64,000 nt of DNA, taken from contig JBBBWG010004669.1 in the NCBI GenBank assembly GCA_037176905.1, positions 36,848 through 100,847 on the forward strand. The letters run 5' to 3'. Positions 12,501-26,408 of the stretch are shown here, one piece after another. A program made the position numbers and the translations under genes. This DNA comes from Azolla pinnata. Taxonomy: Eukaryota > Streptophyta > Polypodiopsida > Salviniales > Salviniaceae. The notes under the pieces are model-generated. The model did not search any database. It was not told the origin of the DNA and worked only from the letters and a program-made list of their open reading frames with translations. Each line of letters begins with the position of its first letter. Position 1 is the first letter of the stretch.

Positions 12501-14570
12501 ATCACAATTAACCTAGTCTCTTCTTATGCTATATTTCAGAGACTATAATTAAATATACAGCTCTTAGTGCACTAATTCACTCGGCCCACCATACTATGCA
12601 GAATATGTTGTGTAAAATGCAGACATTGATTTAACTTGATAGGATATTCTATCACAATTAACGCAATGAACACAATGAACACAATCGATTCAAACTCTTG
12701 CCATCAGCAAAATCTACATATAATTAAACATAAATCGGTGCACTGTCACTAAAGTCTTCATCACCAAGTGGCTACAGCTTATACTCTAGAATGCGATGTT
12801 GGCATTTCCCTTGCCATTCAGGTTCATCATATTCAGCAATGCAATTCAAGGACGCAATCTCAACTTTTAATAACCATTTAATTAGCATATCAAGTCATAT
12901 CAACCTTGGAATGTTGAACGAGCGACATCAAGATACACAATTTGCTTGAACACAATTGAGATACCAACAAGGTATGATATGCTTCCTTGAGATTATGTGT
13001 AACTATAATCTCCGAATTAGACAATGGAATACCTCCTGAAAGCTTTCAACTGAATTAGACCTAACAATAAGAGGGAGAAGTAGATGCTATTGTGGTTGAA
13101 TACTGCAACGATGACAATACACTCAACCAATCGTTCCACACAATCAAAGACTAGTCGAAACTTGAAACATTCCCTGATTTGAGCTTTTGCAGACAGGATG
13201 GGAAGTACGTACAATCTAATGTCATGTCCGCCAGAATGCAAAAATAATGGCATCTGCAGCAATAGAGAGACTGCAGCTGATTAACCTCTTTGTCAGCTGG
13301 CTTGCTTGCTGGTGATGAATAATATGTACACAGTCTTAAAGACCTGGCAATTATTAATGCCTTTTGATGTTACAAAATATTGGTAATAGTGTCGATTATC
13401 CATGGGCTCGTGGAGATGATAATTGCCGGCTTGTATATTTATATTGATTGTGCAGGAGTACAGGCACTTTCCCTTTCTTCACTAGCTCCATTGTACATGT
13501 AGATGCTACAAACTGCAGCACTGATCATCACTATCACCATCATGATCATGATCATGATCATCATACCATCTGATGTTGAGCATGAAGCCGAGCATGTTTT
13601 GGAAAACCATTTCTCAGATTCTTGAACGCGCTCGAAAATTGCCCACCAAATTGCCCACCAAATTTGCGAGATGAAAATCTGAAATTAGAGGAAACTAACC
13701 TTATTAGATTATGCATATTCATGATCATATATAGATAAAATATCACCAAACATTTTTTTTTCCTACTCTACAGCAGGTGTAATCCCAGAGGCTGAGAAAT
13801 CCGAATCAATATATAGACAGACAAGCAAAAAATTACTGCCATCAAACTAAGCAAAAAATTAGACAAGCAAAGAAATGAAATGGTTGAAACTAAAACAAAA
13901 AGGAATGAGTTATTCAATGCCAATAATCACCTATTCCCTGACGCACTCTTCCAAATCCCTTGACTACACAGACTTGCATATCACGACCATAGAAATACGC
14001 ATGATTCTAATACACATCCATATATTATCCAAATCTAAGTATTATTATAAGACTTTATTCCAATATCTTGATATAACATCGCTCAAGGGATAAATTTAAT
14101 ATGAAATTTGTTGAATCATCTTAGAGAATGGATTTTACAAACCGCTACCAATTATTACGTCTAGTTGAGCAGCTAGTGGGCAAATCAATATCAATCTCAC
14201 CATTACAAGGATAGATTCAAACCCAAAGAAAGAGAGAAAATTTAGATTTACTTTCTCTATGACCCTAGAATCTCCGAGTGACGAAAAACCATATACTTTT
14301 GGATGAGTGTCCCTTCAACGTTTACAAAACATTTATACTATTGCTTTCCCCACACCCTAGGAGACATGAAATTAATAATCTGTATGTCGATATGATTGCA
14401 TCTAACTATAATGTAAAACACACGGAACTTGCAATATTTAATATAAAATACACATGTCCGAAAGTTTTTGAGAAGCGCACCTGCAACCCACTAGTGCATT
14501 TGGGCCCATCCACAGATTCAGCTTCGAAACCCTCGAAATAGTCTATTCAATTGATCACTCTCAAATCTAG
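9596..14570. other. Intergenic, no gene recognised
   Basis: AT-rich unique-looking DNA. Short open frames exist on both strands, but none shows a recognisable domain, splice continuity or codon bias. A small ATGATC microsatellite sits at about 13540-13563. Confidence 0.5.
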
Positions 14571-14976
14571 TGTTGAGAATATTTTATGAAAAAACCCATA
14601 TCCCAGTATATGTTTTTCTGGAGAAAAAGCACCAACTGTCCGCGTCTCATGCACAAACTACTAACCACTACAACGTTGGCTCGTTTGTATATCCGTCACT
14701 AGAAAAACAATTTAAACATCTCCAAAATCAAAATTAATAAGCAAAACTGGGATGACCTCGACGGGATTAGCAGTGTAGAGAATATTTTATAAAAAAAACC
14801 CACATCCAAGTATATGTTTTTTTTGAGGAAAAAAACCGACAGTCCGCGTTTCATGCACAAACTACTAAACTCTACAACGTTTGCTCGTTAGTATATCCGT
14901 CACTAGAAAAACAATTACCACATCTTCAAAATCAAAATTAATAAGATGGACTGAGATGATCTCGACGGGATTAGCA
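14571..14976. repeat. ~201-bp tandem duplication
   Basis: Two adjacent direct copies (about 14571-14771 and 14772-14976) share GAGAATATTTTAT, TTCATGCACAAACTACTAA (C/T variant) and ATATCCGTCACTAGAAAAAC. Their divergence is modest and includes small indels. Origin unknown. Confidence 0.85.
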
Positions 14977-15929
14977 CATCCATATAATTGACAAAATATT
15001 CATTATCAGAAACTTCCTTGTTTGCTTCTAGTTTCCTTCTATCGGATACTAGTTTGTCACTCGTTTATCGTTTATATATTACTTTATGAAAACAGATATT
15101 GTATTCACACTTTCTGAAGTTCAATTATATTACTTGAATATTGGATTTGTTTTAGTGAAGGATGTTTTTCTTACTATAAGTAGTTCAGCATGTTTTTAAT
15201 TCTATTCTTATAACATGCAAATCTTTTCAATTTTGTAATCCAACCAGGTTTTATCATATTAGCTGTTTTTAAGAAGCGTTCTTAATCAGCACCAACATCA
15301 GAAGTAAGAAATAAGATTACCAAAATGCGGCATGAGGATAGACTGCATTAACGGTATAATAATAATAGGCTAATAATAATGGATAGCTAGGCTAAACTAG
15401 TGGCGTTCATTATTAAATTAAGTAGAACACTACGATGGATTAATTTGACTAGTTTTCGGGAAGATGTGATTGACTGGAGGAGGATCAGCGAAACTTGCAG
15501 TGAACTTCTTATGATTAACTAGGGAGTAATTATAGAGCATGGTATGAATGTACATTAGTAACAAACGAGCAGCCAAATTAGTAACAGATATCCGCCAGAA
15601 TTATGACGGTAGAGTCGATTTCCGAGATTATCATTAACAAGGATAGGTATCAGCAGCTACTAGAAAATAAAACATATTATCATCAGCAGGATTAATGTTG
15701 AGGTTTACATTAATAGATTCAGGAAAAGATCAGAAATGAGAACAAAGATGAATAGTGAGGTAATTGAAAAAATATGGGATGAGCTTATAAGGGAGGGCTT
15801 AAGATCTTAGAAGGGATTAACTACTGTAAGGGAAAGCAGAAGTAATCTGGAGGTAATTACCGGGGGGTGATTAGAGATGGGTTAATGAGGTTATACGTAC
15901 ATAGGGTGGGATTAGTGGGGTGATTAGGG
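14977..15929. other. Intergenic, no gene recognised
   Basis: AT-rich DNA with no coding exon or repeat structure that I can support. Confidence 0.4.
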
Positions 15930-16025
15930 CAGGTTGTAATTAGGACCTGCATGGCCCTCTGCATGCCAGCTGTGGAAGCTATATCTGGGGCCAATCATAA
16001 CCTGCCAGGTGGCATGCAGGGAGCC
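15930..16025. other. Foldback with 20-bp imperfect stem
   Basis: 15953-15972 and 16006-16025 are inverted copies matching at 17 of 20 positions around a loop of 33 nt, with the perfect core TGCATGCCA. A second small palindrome (GCAGGT..ACCTGC, 15930-15951) lies just to the left. A hairpin RNA is possible, but nothing shows that it is transcribed. Confidence 0.45.
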
Positions 16026-16185
16026 AGGCAAATCATCCTTACCCGTTAATCCACCCGCACCTCCACATTAAGTGCACTTAATTAAGCTGCAATAGTTAGT
16101 ATTAATTAGTGCAGATCGGGTCGATTTGCACATACACAAAACCCTTAACTACCTCCAGTATGCATTAACTTTCTATATAATGAAA

Positions 16186-16370
16186 AGCTTAAGCTTACTA
16201 ATGGTGTCAATGTAATCATTGCTGACCACCATTATAATAGATACGATCACATCACCCATAGTACATCCAGTATTATACACCACTTAGAGTAATTAAGCTT
16301 AATCTTGCTAATGGTGTCAATAATGCTGACCGCCATACTGTAATTACTCCCTAATCGCATCACTAATTAT
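16186..16370. repeat. Direct duplication, ~112-bp period
   Basis: A block with GCTAATGGTGTCAAT..TGCTGACC(A/G)CCAT occurs at about 16195 and again at about 16308, followed by a related CATCAC-containing tail. Two diverged copies. Confidence 0.65.
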
Positions 16371-16460
16371 CCCAACGGCCCGAGATTGAATTTGCCAGCG
16401 CATTGATGAGATATTGATGTAGTTGAAAACTGTAAACACCATGTCCGGGCCCTTTCTAAT

Positions 16461-16535
16461 TGAGCTTCTTCTTCTTCTCCTTCTCCTTCTCCTTCTTCTT
16501 CCGCTTCTTCTTCTTCTTCTTCTTCTTCTTCCTGC
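16461..16535. repeat. (CTT)n / (CTC)n microsatellite
   Basis: Pyrimidine-only triplet tract of about 75 bp, mostly CTT with some CTC. A downstream AAACCCTA and ATG at about 16592 superficially resemble a plant leader, but the frame closes quickly and no protein is recognisable. Confidence 0.8.
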
Positions 16536-16860
16536 AAGGTTCGACTCTAGCACGAGCTTTCAAAAACCCTAAGCTCGATACAAATCAGAGATGGACGCAG
16601 GTAATGATATGCTTCTACGGATCAGGATAATGATCTAGTGATGAGCCGGCGGCCAGGAGCGTTAAGGCGCTGAACCAAAACCTGCACCTTCTGCTAGCTG
16701 CACTATACTATACCCATGCCCTTCTGCAGCTGGATTGATGCACTAAACACAAGATGTATGTAGCAGAAGACTGGCTCTGATGATGAGTTGGGCAGCCAGT
16801 GGGCGATCACTAGGAACACATCTAATCTGCACACAAATCAGGCAGGTACAATTACAGTAT

Positions 16861-16990
16861 TAGCACAGCGATTGGCTCTATTACAACTACGCTAATGACA
16901 ATGATCTGAGTCTACTGAAGCAAAGAGCACAGCGATTGGCTCTGTTATCACTATGCTGATGACAATGATCTGAGTCTACTGAAGCAATCA
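16861..16990. repeat. ~65-bp tandem duplication
   Basis: Two direct copies share GCACAGCGATTGGCTCT and GACAATGATCTGAGTCTACT. They are adjacent and about 90 percent alike by eye. Confidence 0.85.
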
Positions 16991-18060
16991 CAGTACATGG
17001 CCATGGCACACACAGCTCTCTCGGATCACTACTAGTCTCTCCCTCGCAATGACTCTAACAAGAACAATGAATTGAGCTGATCTAACACCTTTCTCCGCCC
17101 CCTAACACTCCTTTTTATATGTTCAAGGGTAAAAGGATTTGTGTAACTAATCCCACACACCTTCCTCTAGTTACCACCCCAGTACACACACCTTTAGTTA
17201 CTTGTTTCCCATCCTTTCTTCTGATCTCTACTTTTTCTCGCCATAGTTTTCTCTTTTCGTGTCTGGAGTACCATGAGCATGGCCTAATATCCGGCCCCAT
17301 CTTCCCCTTTTTACACTTCTACCAAGAGCCAATATGATGGCCTGATCTCGACGTAGCTAGCTGCTATATCTAGCCACCACCCACCTCTTTCTACTCAGGG
17401 ATCTTTTTGTATCATAACATGATCATCAAACTAATTCGATTGATTATAACCAGTTAGTTAGATTCCCTACTACATTTGGCCGAGCTTGCAATTGGCCAGT
17501 TGACTAATCATAATCATCATACCATAATTCTGCGGCCTAATTATCCTAATTATCGGTTCATCGCTTTCTCAGCATCAAACGCCAGCTGATTAATGCGCAC
17601 CGATCATATCGTTTCGACTATACCGATGCATAGAACTAGTACATGATATGATTATTATTAATAGTCTGCCTCGTCGATCGGCAGCGCCTCGACAAAATTA
17701 GTGAACGTCGCCGCATCAGCTGCGCCATGATGATCTGCAATGTTGCAACATTAACGCCCACAACACACCTCTACTAATTATTGGCGAGCTATAGAGTGGT
17801 GGGTTTGATCGGCCAGTGACAATATGATGTTTCGATATAGCCTTGGCATGAATGTATATATTCATTCACGCACCGTATCACCATGCAAGCTGGTGGTCAT
17901 GTTAGTGCCCAACTACTCCCTCTCTCTCTCTCTTCATGAATGTGAACATTGCATAAATCACTGCATGCGAATGCCAAAAGGAAAACCCATTAATACATGA
18001 TGTTCCCACAACATCATGGTTAATATTGCGAGGTAATTAGCCCTCTGTTGCATGTCCTCC
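16991..18060. other. Intergenic, no gene recognised
   Basis: No supported gene or structured repeat; only a short CT microsatellite around 17920-17932. Confidence 0.4.
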
Positions 18061-18065
18061 AGCAC

Positions 18066-18213
18066 TAGCTTGACATGAAGACAACTCCAATACTAGCTAG
18101 CTTGACATGGAGACAACTCCAATACTAACTAGCTTGACACGAAGACAACTCCAATACCAACTAGCTTGACATGAAGACAACTCCAATGCTAGCTTTGACA
18201 TGAAGACAACTCC
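18066..18213. repeat. ~33-bp minisatellite, five copies
   Basis: The block TTGACATGAAGACAACTCC followed by AATACTAGCTAGC-type sequence repeats five times with small changes; the last copy is shortened. Simple local tandem repeat. Confidence 0.9.
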
Positions 18214-21200
18214 CGACAGCTTGCTGCAACCACCACCAATTCAATCGTCCTTCCAATATGGTACTCCTGGGGCACTCTTCAGAAACAGATTGAGCCACTT
18301 TGCTCATATTGCTACTCTAATTTATATTGTTTGTACCATACATGCCTTCATATATTGATGCCAACCTTACATATAGTCAAAGTAGTGCATTCCTTTGCTT
18401 TATATTCATGAAAATGGTGGGTGAAACATCTTCGAATCAAAACCCGCCATGTTTTTTTTATTAGAAATGCTACCTAGCAACAAAATAATCTCGCTAACTA
18501 CATCGACAGATTCTGATGTTATGTTGTTGTGACACGAAGTCCTTGGAAAGAAAAGGTTCAAGGCCGATATTGTGTTTGTACACTTATTATATATTCAGTT
18601 TCAAAAACTTGTATATTGAAGTCTTTTGTGCTGCATCGATATAGTATTGGTGAGATACTCGCCCTAATATGCTGTGCCTCCGACATAATGTAAATTCCGA
18701 CATCACAATGTACACCCAACGTCATGTGCGCTGGCTGTAGAATCGACAGCTAGAATTGTCGCCATCAACCAAAAGTGGATCTACCTACAAATGGTACCAT
18801 ACAAGTGACATGTGAGTTGTATGGATCGCAGATAATATACGCTTAGATCATCCGATTTTAACCAATTTAAACAATCTTTCGATGAACGTCGATATAGGTT
18901 AGTTGCTGCCAATTGGAGCGATGTCATGAATCGGCGAATTCGACTGTATATTATGTAGATGTTGACAGTATTATACATGTTGATCAGGAGTCACATATGA
19001 TCAGATCTACATGTTGATGTGATCATCGGCTGGCATGAATATCAGTCCTACTCATCATCTTAGAAACTGTGCTCTTACATGATTTTTATATTGGAGACAC
19101 AGCCACTTATTCCTCTTGTCTAATCGTAGAATTTGTCTCCTGATCCTTTAGGGACTCTTGTCACCCACGTCAATGAAGGTGATTAGGGCAAACTCTACTA
19201 CTCTAGACTGCTTCTCTCTGTTTCTATCTCTGTTTGTGCTTACACGTGATGTACGAGAGTTGGGCTCCTTCTAATTTTGAAGAATCCGCCTACCTTTAGG
19301 CGTAGCTATCTTCTTCTTTACTCACAATTCAGCCGTATTATTCAAAGTAAATTGGAGAAACAATGGCTGAATCCACCTCCCCTCCTACTTTGAAAAGCTT
19401 GCCTCATTTTAGGTAATGCTAGCGGAGTTTGATGCATGATATACCAAGCTAGCTGGGTTGATGATAGTACACATGTGAATCTCGATGTGTTGGGAAATCA
19501 TAAATGTGATCTAGTGCCATAGGACCCATCATGACATTAGGAAAGAAACAAATATATTACATGTGTATATCGCCGCATAAACATGCCGATTGGACGGGAT
19601 GAAGACTGATCTGACCCCTGTGATAATAACCTGACCCAAGTCCCGTCCATGTGTGGCTATAATTGGTAGGCCACTGTCAAGTAAGATGTTCTTGAACCAC
19701 ATTATACGGCTTACAGTCAATCTCAAACTGTAATGGATCATGTCGGCCAAAGGATGAACATGATGATCTAGAGCCTACACGACTTCATGTAGTTATTAGG
19801 TAAGCATTCCGAGACATCAGTATACAATACTATGCAATGATCCGTATATTTCATTGGTCCTTTTTTTTTATCTCCGTGGAAAGTGGGGAACAGCAGGCCA
19901 AGGATAAGCTAATTAAACCGATTTAATGAAAATAGAGCTATTTACACACATGTAGTTACATATCCAAATTTATCTCACATTATATTCTTAGAGCTTACAG
20001 ATCAGAATATAACAGCATTCACCACTCTGAACGAGCTGTGGCGTCCTGCTGGATATAAAAAACAAATCTCATATGCTCTAAGGCTAGGACAAACAAATGC
20101 AGGTCATGCATGTTATAAGTTAGTTTAATAGTTAATTTGATTAGTACCGAATAATGTTTAGAAAGCTATGTAAATTTCTTTGTAGCAGGGTAATTATTTA
20201 ATCATCTCATGGTCGTTAAATCAATCAACGCAGTGTCGTTTATATCCATAACCGGGGTTCCCAGCTTCACCAAACACCTATGAAAGCATTCAATCTTATC
20301 TCAAATGCGTAATGGGCCTTTAATTGACTCTTAATAGACCCAAATGTGTTTAAGATAGCATTTGCAGCCTAGTGATCAAATACGAGGCTTATTAACTGAA
20401 ATTTTATTATAAGATCATCATAAAAACAAGTTTAGTTTATTGATCATCTCGCCTAACATTTTAATTCGATTATGAAAATTATGAAATGTATGTCAATCAG
20501 CTAGACTAAAATAAATTAAAAGCCCACTACACTCTTTAATTCTTGTGATGTATTCATAGAGTGAAGATTCCCAAAATTGTGTCTCTTCATTTATTTACAA
20601 AAACAATATACCCTGTATAATCAAATTGCATGCTTACTATGGTCTTTACCTAACCCAGAATAATATGTCACATCCATTTGGCCGAGTTGTACATAATTAG
20701 TACACCAGCGACATGCGTATAAGGGCTTACTTTGCGGTGCAAATTATGTTGATTAATTACACGTTCGGAAACCTTAGATCGTAAGAAAGCTCCAGAGCAG
20801 TCATTGCAGGCTGCATAATAGAACTAGCTTGCACTAGGACAACAGGGAATGTTTTTTAATAGAAATCTCCTTCTTAATTAGTTATAGCAAACACCAATAG
20901 AAAACCAGAACACACCCCTAGAAAGCCTATACCTGGCTACCTAATGTGGAGGAAACATCCAACATGGTGGCTTGTATTCCCAACATGGTGAACTTCAAGA
21001 TTTTAAGGAATGAGTCATTAGGTGTATGTTGCTCTATGATCTAAAGACTCATGAAAAATCTTGTAAATGCTAGAAACCATAGCTTATAAGAAATAATAAG
21101 CATGTCGATAATCCTTTTTACTAGATCGGCTTCAATTATTTACAGGCACAGAATATTATTGCAGGATTCTAGGTCAGCAGAAGACTCCGTAATAAAATCT

Positions 21201-22924
21201 TGATTGGTTAATTCATTTAGTTTCGCGTTTATTGAATATTAATGGGTGCATCTCTATTTTCGTAAATTTCTAGAACTTTCAGATTGCAATATTTTGGATC
21301 TCCTTGTAATATTATTCTTGATAAATTGTCTAACTATTATACATCTTTGATGTAGATTTCCCCAATCTACACTGATATACGTTTCTACTAGAGTCGATAT
21401 AATTATTGTGTATTTACAATATGGCACAGCAACCAACCATATTACATTATTTCCTTGAGGGCGCAAACTGTGATTCTGTGTATTTGTAAGCAAGACTGAA
21501 ACAAGTTATAGTTTTAAAGTGCAATTATCGATTCAACATTTAATCAGATAACGTTCTCCTAAGGAATCCATTTGATGCGAGTATTGTAACTTAATAACAT
21601 GCATGCCGCTACTGCGATCAGTGTATGGTTATCTAAAATTAAGATTTTGAATTAACTGCCCTTATCGATTGACACTATGGTAAATGAAATGTATGTTATA
21701 GGGAGTGTATAGGGAGTGCCTTCTAATGTGAGTGTATAGTTAATAACTATAATTCAAATGTTGATCAATACCCCTATTTCTTGACATGTCCTTTGATCTC
21801 ATACGATCCCATGACCTATCGACAGTACATCTTTGATATATTATCTAATTCTTTAAGGGGGACATTAACTTCTCCTGTAATTATCCATATTATCTAAATC
21901 TGATTCTCTAGTAATCATCCCTATTTTCTATATTGTTTCAATTGCAGTTTTGATCAGCCCTAGCTGGTCCACGTCTTAGTGCCCCATAGTATATACATTG
22001 ATTATATTTCTTGGCATGCCATGTAAATTACATGAAAGTTGAACGTTTATGATCCGGCTATATTTGCCATGCCTAATTCATGAAGATTGTAATAACTTTT
22101 TCAACATAATAAGAAAATGGTCCATCGATTCGTCACATATGCTTTGGCGCGCCAATGATCGAAGTTTTCGATGATCCGTTGTACTAACTTTGAGTCTTAA
22201 AACTTGTGGTGGAGAATCCAATGATAGGCTTGCGGACGACGTATTGCATCGATATTAATCGTGCATGAATGGGTACTAATTAAGCCTCCATAATGCGTGA
22301 GTACCTGATTATAAACTGAATAATATTGCCGGTGGGCACATTAACAGATTCAGGAATGATTTTCTTTGTTCAAGCATCATACCCAACTAGAATTTGTCGG
22401 GTAATTAGCGGCACGCAGATGATCAATGGCATTCATTGGCAACGGTTATGGAATCAAGCGGGCCACATCCACGACCATATTGCTAATTGAATAATTACCA
22501 AGGCCCACGGCCTTAACCATGCTCAAATTAAATTGCAGACTCATGATCAGACCTCGGCACGTACTTGATGACAATGGTCATTGAATCAAAGCCTCATCAT
22601 GAGCAGCTTGTGTGTTTACATTGATCTGTGTTTTTGATCAGCTCGCGGCTGAATGTCTACGGGTTATAACGCCGATCTCTACTAGTCCTGAATCTATACT
22701 GCTCTTTGTGTTTCTGCTACGCCCGTGTTTTACCACAGGCCGGCCAGATGTTTACCGTCTTAATTTTGAGCAAAGAACGTAAACATTCGCAAGGTTTTTC
22801 AAACACGAATGTAAGTTTGCAAATTACGTTTGCGAATGTATTGATCGAATGTTATGCGCTTTTTTTCTCCTTCAAAAACAGAATTTAATCATAATATTGT
22901 AACTCCTTTTGTAAGAAAAATTAA
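18214..22924. other. Intergenic, no gene recognised
   Basis: Long AT-rich stretch. I see no exon with a recognisable family signature on either strand and no transposon end that I can pair. Confidence 0.4.
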
Positions 22925-22998
22925 TTTGTATTTTTATCAGATCTACCATTCTTCAATATTTTTATCAATATTTTTATCAGATCTACCATTCTTCTGGT
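22925..22998. repeat. Short direct duplication
   Basis: TTTTTATCAGATCTACCATT occurs twice about 45 bp apart with a third partial TTTTTATC between them. Confidence 0.8.
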
Positions 22999-23540
22999 CT
23001 GAAACATACTTTTGGATGTAATTTATCAATCTTGATTGCGTTTGCAGCTTGCAAAAGTACCTATGGTAATTCGTTCTATGATTGCGAGACTAGTTAGTAT
23101 AAGCTCATACATATCGATCGTGAGAGTAGTTGTGATGCCGGAGCTGCAGGAAGCACATGTAAGATCTCTACACTTTGGTGATGGGATATACTGGGAAATC
23201 AAGCAGGATTTGTCCCGCCGTGGGCGATCAGCTGCAGCACAACAAAGCGGCATTAAAGATGGGATTGTGCAGGTCATGATGTGGGTCAAGATGAGTCGGA
23301 AGCAGCATAGAAAATAGTACTGCGCCGGGGAGCAAGCTCAGTGGGACAGACATCATGCTCTTAAAAGCAAAGCTTTTGGGGCACAGTAGTATAGTACAGC
23401 TGCTACTGATCATCATTCGCAGCTAGCTAAGCTGGAAATCGCAGCTAGAATTATATCAGGAATTTGGATATTGTCTCCGATATTGACCTGCATCATTCCT
23501 TCACTGATGAATTTGTAATGAGCCGGAGAATTGCCATCAA

Positions 23541-23890
23541 TTAGACGCCTATCAAAATCAGAAATTAGATCTTAATTACGCCTACTGAAATCAAAACGCC
23601 ACTCAACTTAACGCCTAATTATCTCTTAATCTCCCACCCCAAAAATCAACACCCAATTAATTCTACTGGTCTAACGTTAATCGATTTTATTTAATCTAAT
23701 CGCGTCCCACTAATCGATCCTACTTATCGATTCCCTTACAAATATTCGACTAACAAAAGAGTTGGCTGTTAATGCAGCTCAAAATGAATTGATCTGGTGG
23801 TAATCGACTAATTGAGCGTTGATATTATAAACAAGCTGGGCGGTAATTCGCGATTTCTGAATACCTTAGTGGGCGATAAAGCGTTTGTTT
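23541..23890. repeat. AACGCCTA palindromic element, copy 1
   Basis: First of about ten copies of a dispersed foldback family. The left arm carries repeated ACGCCTA motifs and ATCAACACCCAATTAATTC, then CTAATCGATCC and ATATTCGACTAAC; the right arm carries a weaker inverted version (GGGCGGTAATTCGCGATTTC). The right half is the more decayed. Confidence 0.6.
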
Positions 23891-24040
23891 GATAACTTTT
23901 CCCTATTGTAATGCGCCCGGCGTTTGCCAACTGGTAAATCAATCAGCACTTCGAGTAGTGACAACTAGTTTTAGCAGCTCCGACAGATTGATTGATGTCG
24001 AATATGGTATCGTGTCTCTCCATTATGATCTCAACAAACA

Positions 24041-24063
24041 ACGACGACGACGACGACGACGAC
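24041..24063. repeat. (ACG)n microsatellite
   Basis: Seven to eight ACG triplets. Confidence 0.9.
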
Positions 24064-24187
24064 GGTTCTGAACTAATTGAACAGTGGGTTCATCCATCTA
24101 GGCAGAATTACGAGAGAAAGCAATATTGCCCAAAATCTGATTCTGATATTTCCTCGTAATATGCACCTTTGTCGTCGAATTCTTCAC

Positions 24188-24205
24188 ACCCCCCCCCCCC
24201 CCCCA
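24188..24205. repeat. Poly-C tract
   Basis: An uninterrupted C run of about 16-18 bases; its length is liable to be a sequencing estimate. Confidence 0.85.
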
Positions 24206-24336
24206 AGAACGCCACTATATTTGATTAGGGTACTATAAATTACCTGGAGTTGATTAATGATGATCACTAGATTAATGCAGAGCTATAATAATTAGCGTCG
24301 ACGAATTCGTCCGCGTGTTGCTGGTTACTGACCACA

Positions 24337-24815
24337 AAGAACGCCTAATTAACAAAGAATTACCAAAGAACGCCTAATTAACCGAATTCTAAATTACATC
24401 TCAACGCCAACTGAAATTGAAATAATTTACTAAAACCTAATCTTAATATCTTCCACTAAAAACTAACACGCCGATAAATTCTACGAGTACTGGTTTTACT
24501 CCTACATATCGCGGATTCCCGCCAATCGATCCTAATCGATTCCCTAACTATATTCGATTAAACAGAAGCGTGTCATTTTACAGTCTGATTAATTCATTTA
24601 ATAACATGTTGATTGATAATTTGGTGTTAATACTCAAGTAGTCGAGCGTTAAATGTTAAATTGAGTTCGCAATCAATTGATTCGGTTTTAATCAATCAAT
24701 TGCGCAGTGATTTTGAGAGCTAGGCATTAATTTATAATGCCTACTGCTCTCGGTAGGCGTCAATATGACACCTAGTTTATAGTTGGTTAGCCGTTTTTTT
24801 GGGGTATTTTTTTGC
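24337..24815. repeat. AACGCCTA palindromic element, copy 2
   Basis: Near full-length copy. The left arm begins ATTACCAAAGAACGCCTAAT and runs through CTTCCACTAAAAACTAACAC and CCAATCGATCCTAATCGATT. The core holds GAGTTCGCAATCAATTGATT, a variant of the family's GTGAGCTCAATTAA core. The right arm ends with GTAGGCGTCAATATG and GTTGGTTAGCCGTTTTTTTG, the inverted form of the left end. Confidence 0.65.
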
Positions 24816-26408
24816 CCTTCTAGTCGTAATTCTTTATACTAGTAGCATGTTCTACGAATCTCGAGGGATCTCGTCCTTGCGCCGGTCTTCTCCCAGTCCT
24901 CGACCAGTAAAACAGCGCTCGCAATCGGTCAACCGACGTCTGTACTACTTGAGTATATAGCGCATACATTGGATAACGCATTGATTCAGGTAGCACGCAA
25001 TCGGGCGCTGATGATCAGCAGGAGTTGTTAATTGAAATTCGGGGTGCAGCTAGCTAAGTGATCATCAATTGCGGGCCCATGCATGCATCGATCCTGGCAA
25101 ATGATCGTCGACGAAACGGGCCTGAAGTAAGTAGCCAGTCAAAACTGAAAGATCAGCACAGACGCTGATGCAGGTGATCCAGTGATAGAGATCAGTTACA
25201 AGCAACAGATCACTTGCAGGCGATGGCGCTACTCATGTGATTGTGCCGTTAATTATGGAGCCTAGTATTATGCAGGCATTCATCAATTTGCATAGTCTAA
25301 ATTCAGCAGCAGCTTGTGCGGAATGTTAATCTAGCCTAATATCTGTTGTGTATGATAACAGTGTGTACTCGATGATCAGCGAAATCTGGTAAGAATTAGA
25401 GGTTCGATTATAGCAAGAAGATCCAACTATTACAACCAAGGCCTCACACACACACACACACACACATATAGATTTACGTCTTTCAATTACCTGATTCCAT
25501 AGTTCTATATTGTAACGGTATTGGACCACATTCACTACTAATATTGGACTAGATTCACTATTATATATGTAGCTTGTAACGGTAATACACTATACTAACT
25601 ATAATATGTAACTCACACAATTACTATTTAATATTAGATAGCTTATTAGTCTAACCCTAATTGCCGTAGCTAGCTAGCTAAAGCTTAGCTACTTCTACCA
25701 GAGTAACGTGATCACATATTTGGGCAATCTTATGTCACGACGCTCTATGCATATATCCTCCTTTCTGTCTGATTGGTACTGAGATCGACGATGCGGCTAG
25801 AAGATGAAAGAAGAACCCTGCAGGTCCCTCGTGATCTGATCGCCTCCGGATCTATTTGTAGCAAGCTGCTTTCGCGACGTAGCTAGCATTAATGGAGAGA
25901 GGTGCTACCAAACGCCGCCGCTATCCCTAGCTGGCTGAAATTATTTGCCGCTGAATTCGTACATGATTGATGGGGTAAAACCACGACTCTGAAAATACGG
26001 AATAGAATTGTATAGCACGCATGCGTCGAGCTGCAAAAGCTCGGAATTAACTAATCGCCCGCGTCTTCAATTCCTTCTTCCATCTAATTTCTTCTTCTAA
26101 CTACAGATTTTTCGTCTTGTTTTCCTTTTTTTATTATTTTGCGACTAAAGGTATCCGCCGGCAACAAGCTGCTGCCGCTGCAAATCCCTGCAGTTACAAA
26201 AGAGCTTTTACCGTATCTGAAGATCCCGAAACCCTAATTCACGTGTCGATGGCGAAGTATGCGGGCCGGCGAAATATTGGATCAACCCGCTAACCCTAAT
26301 CTTCCGCTTTATACACCATTCGGTATACATATCTTGCATGTAATGCATGCACCTGAGTGTGCATGGATGTTATGCGTATGTCAACCGATGGTGTACGTCT
26401 ACATCCTG
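24816..26408. other. Intergenic, no gene recognised
   Basis: No supported gene. Holds a (CA)n microsatellite at about 25445-25468. Confidence 0.4.

Noticed and set aside
23036-23317. 93-codon plus-strand frame with balanced composition
   Set aside because: No recognisable domain, overlapping antisense frames of similar length, and no exon partners.
24188-24205. Possible significance of the poly-C run
   Set aside because: A simple homopolymer; its length may be a sequencing estimate and nothing around it suggests function.
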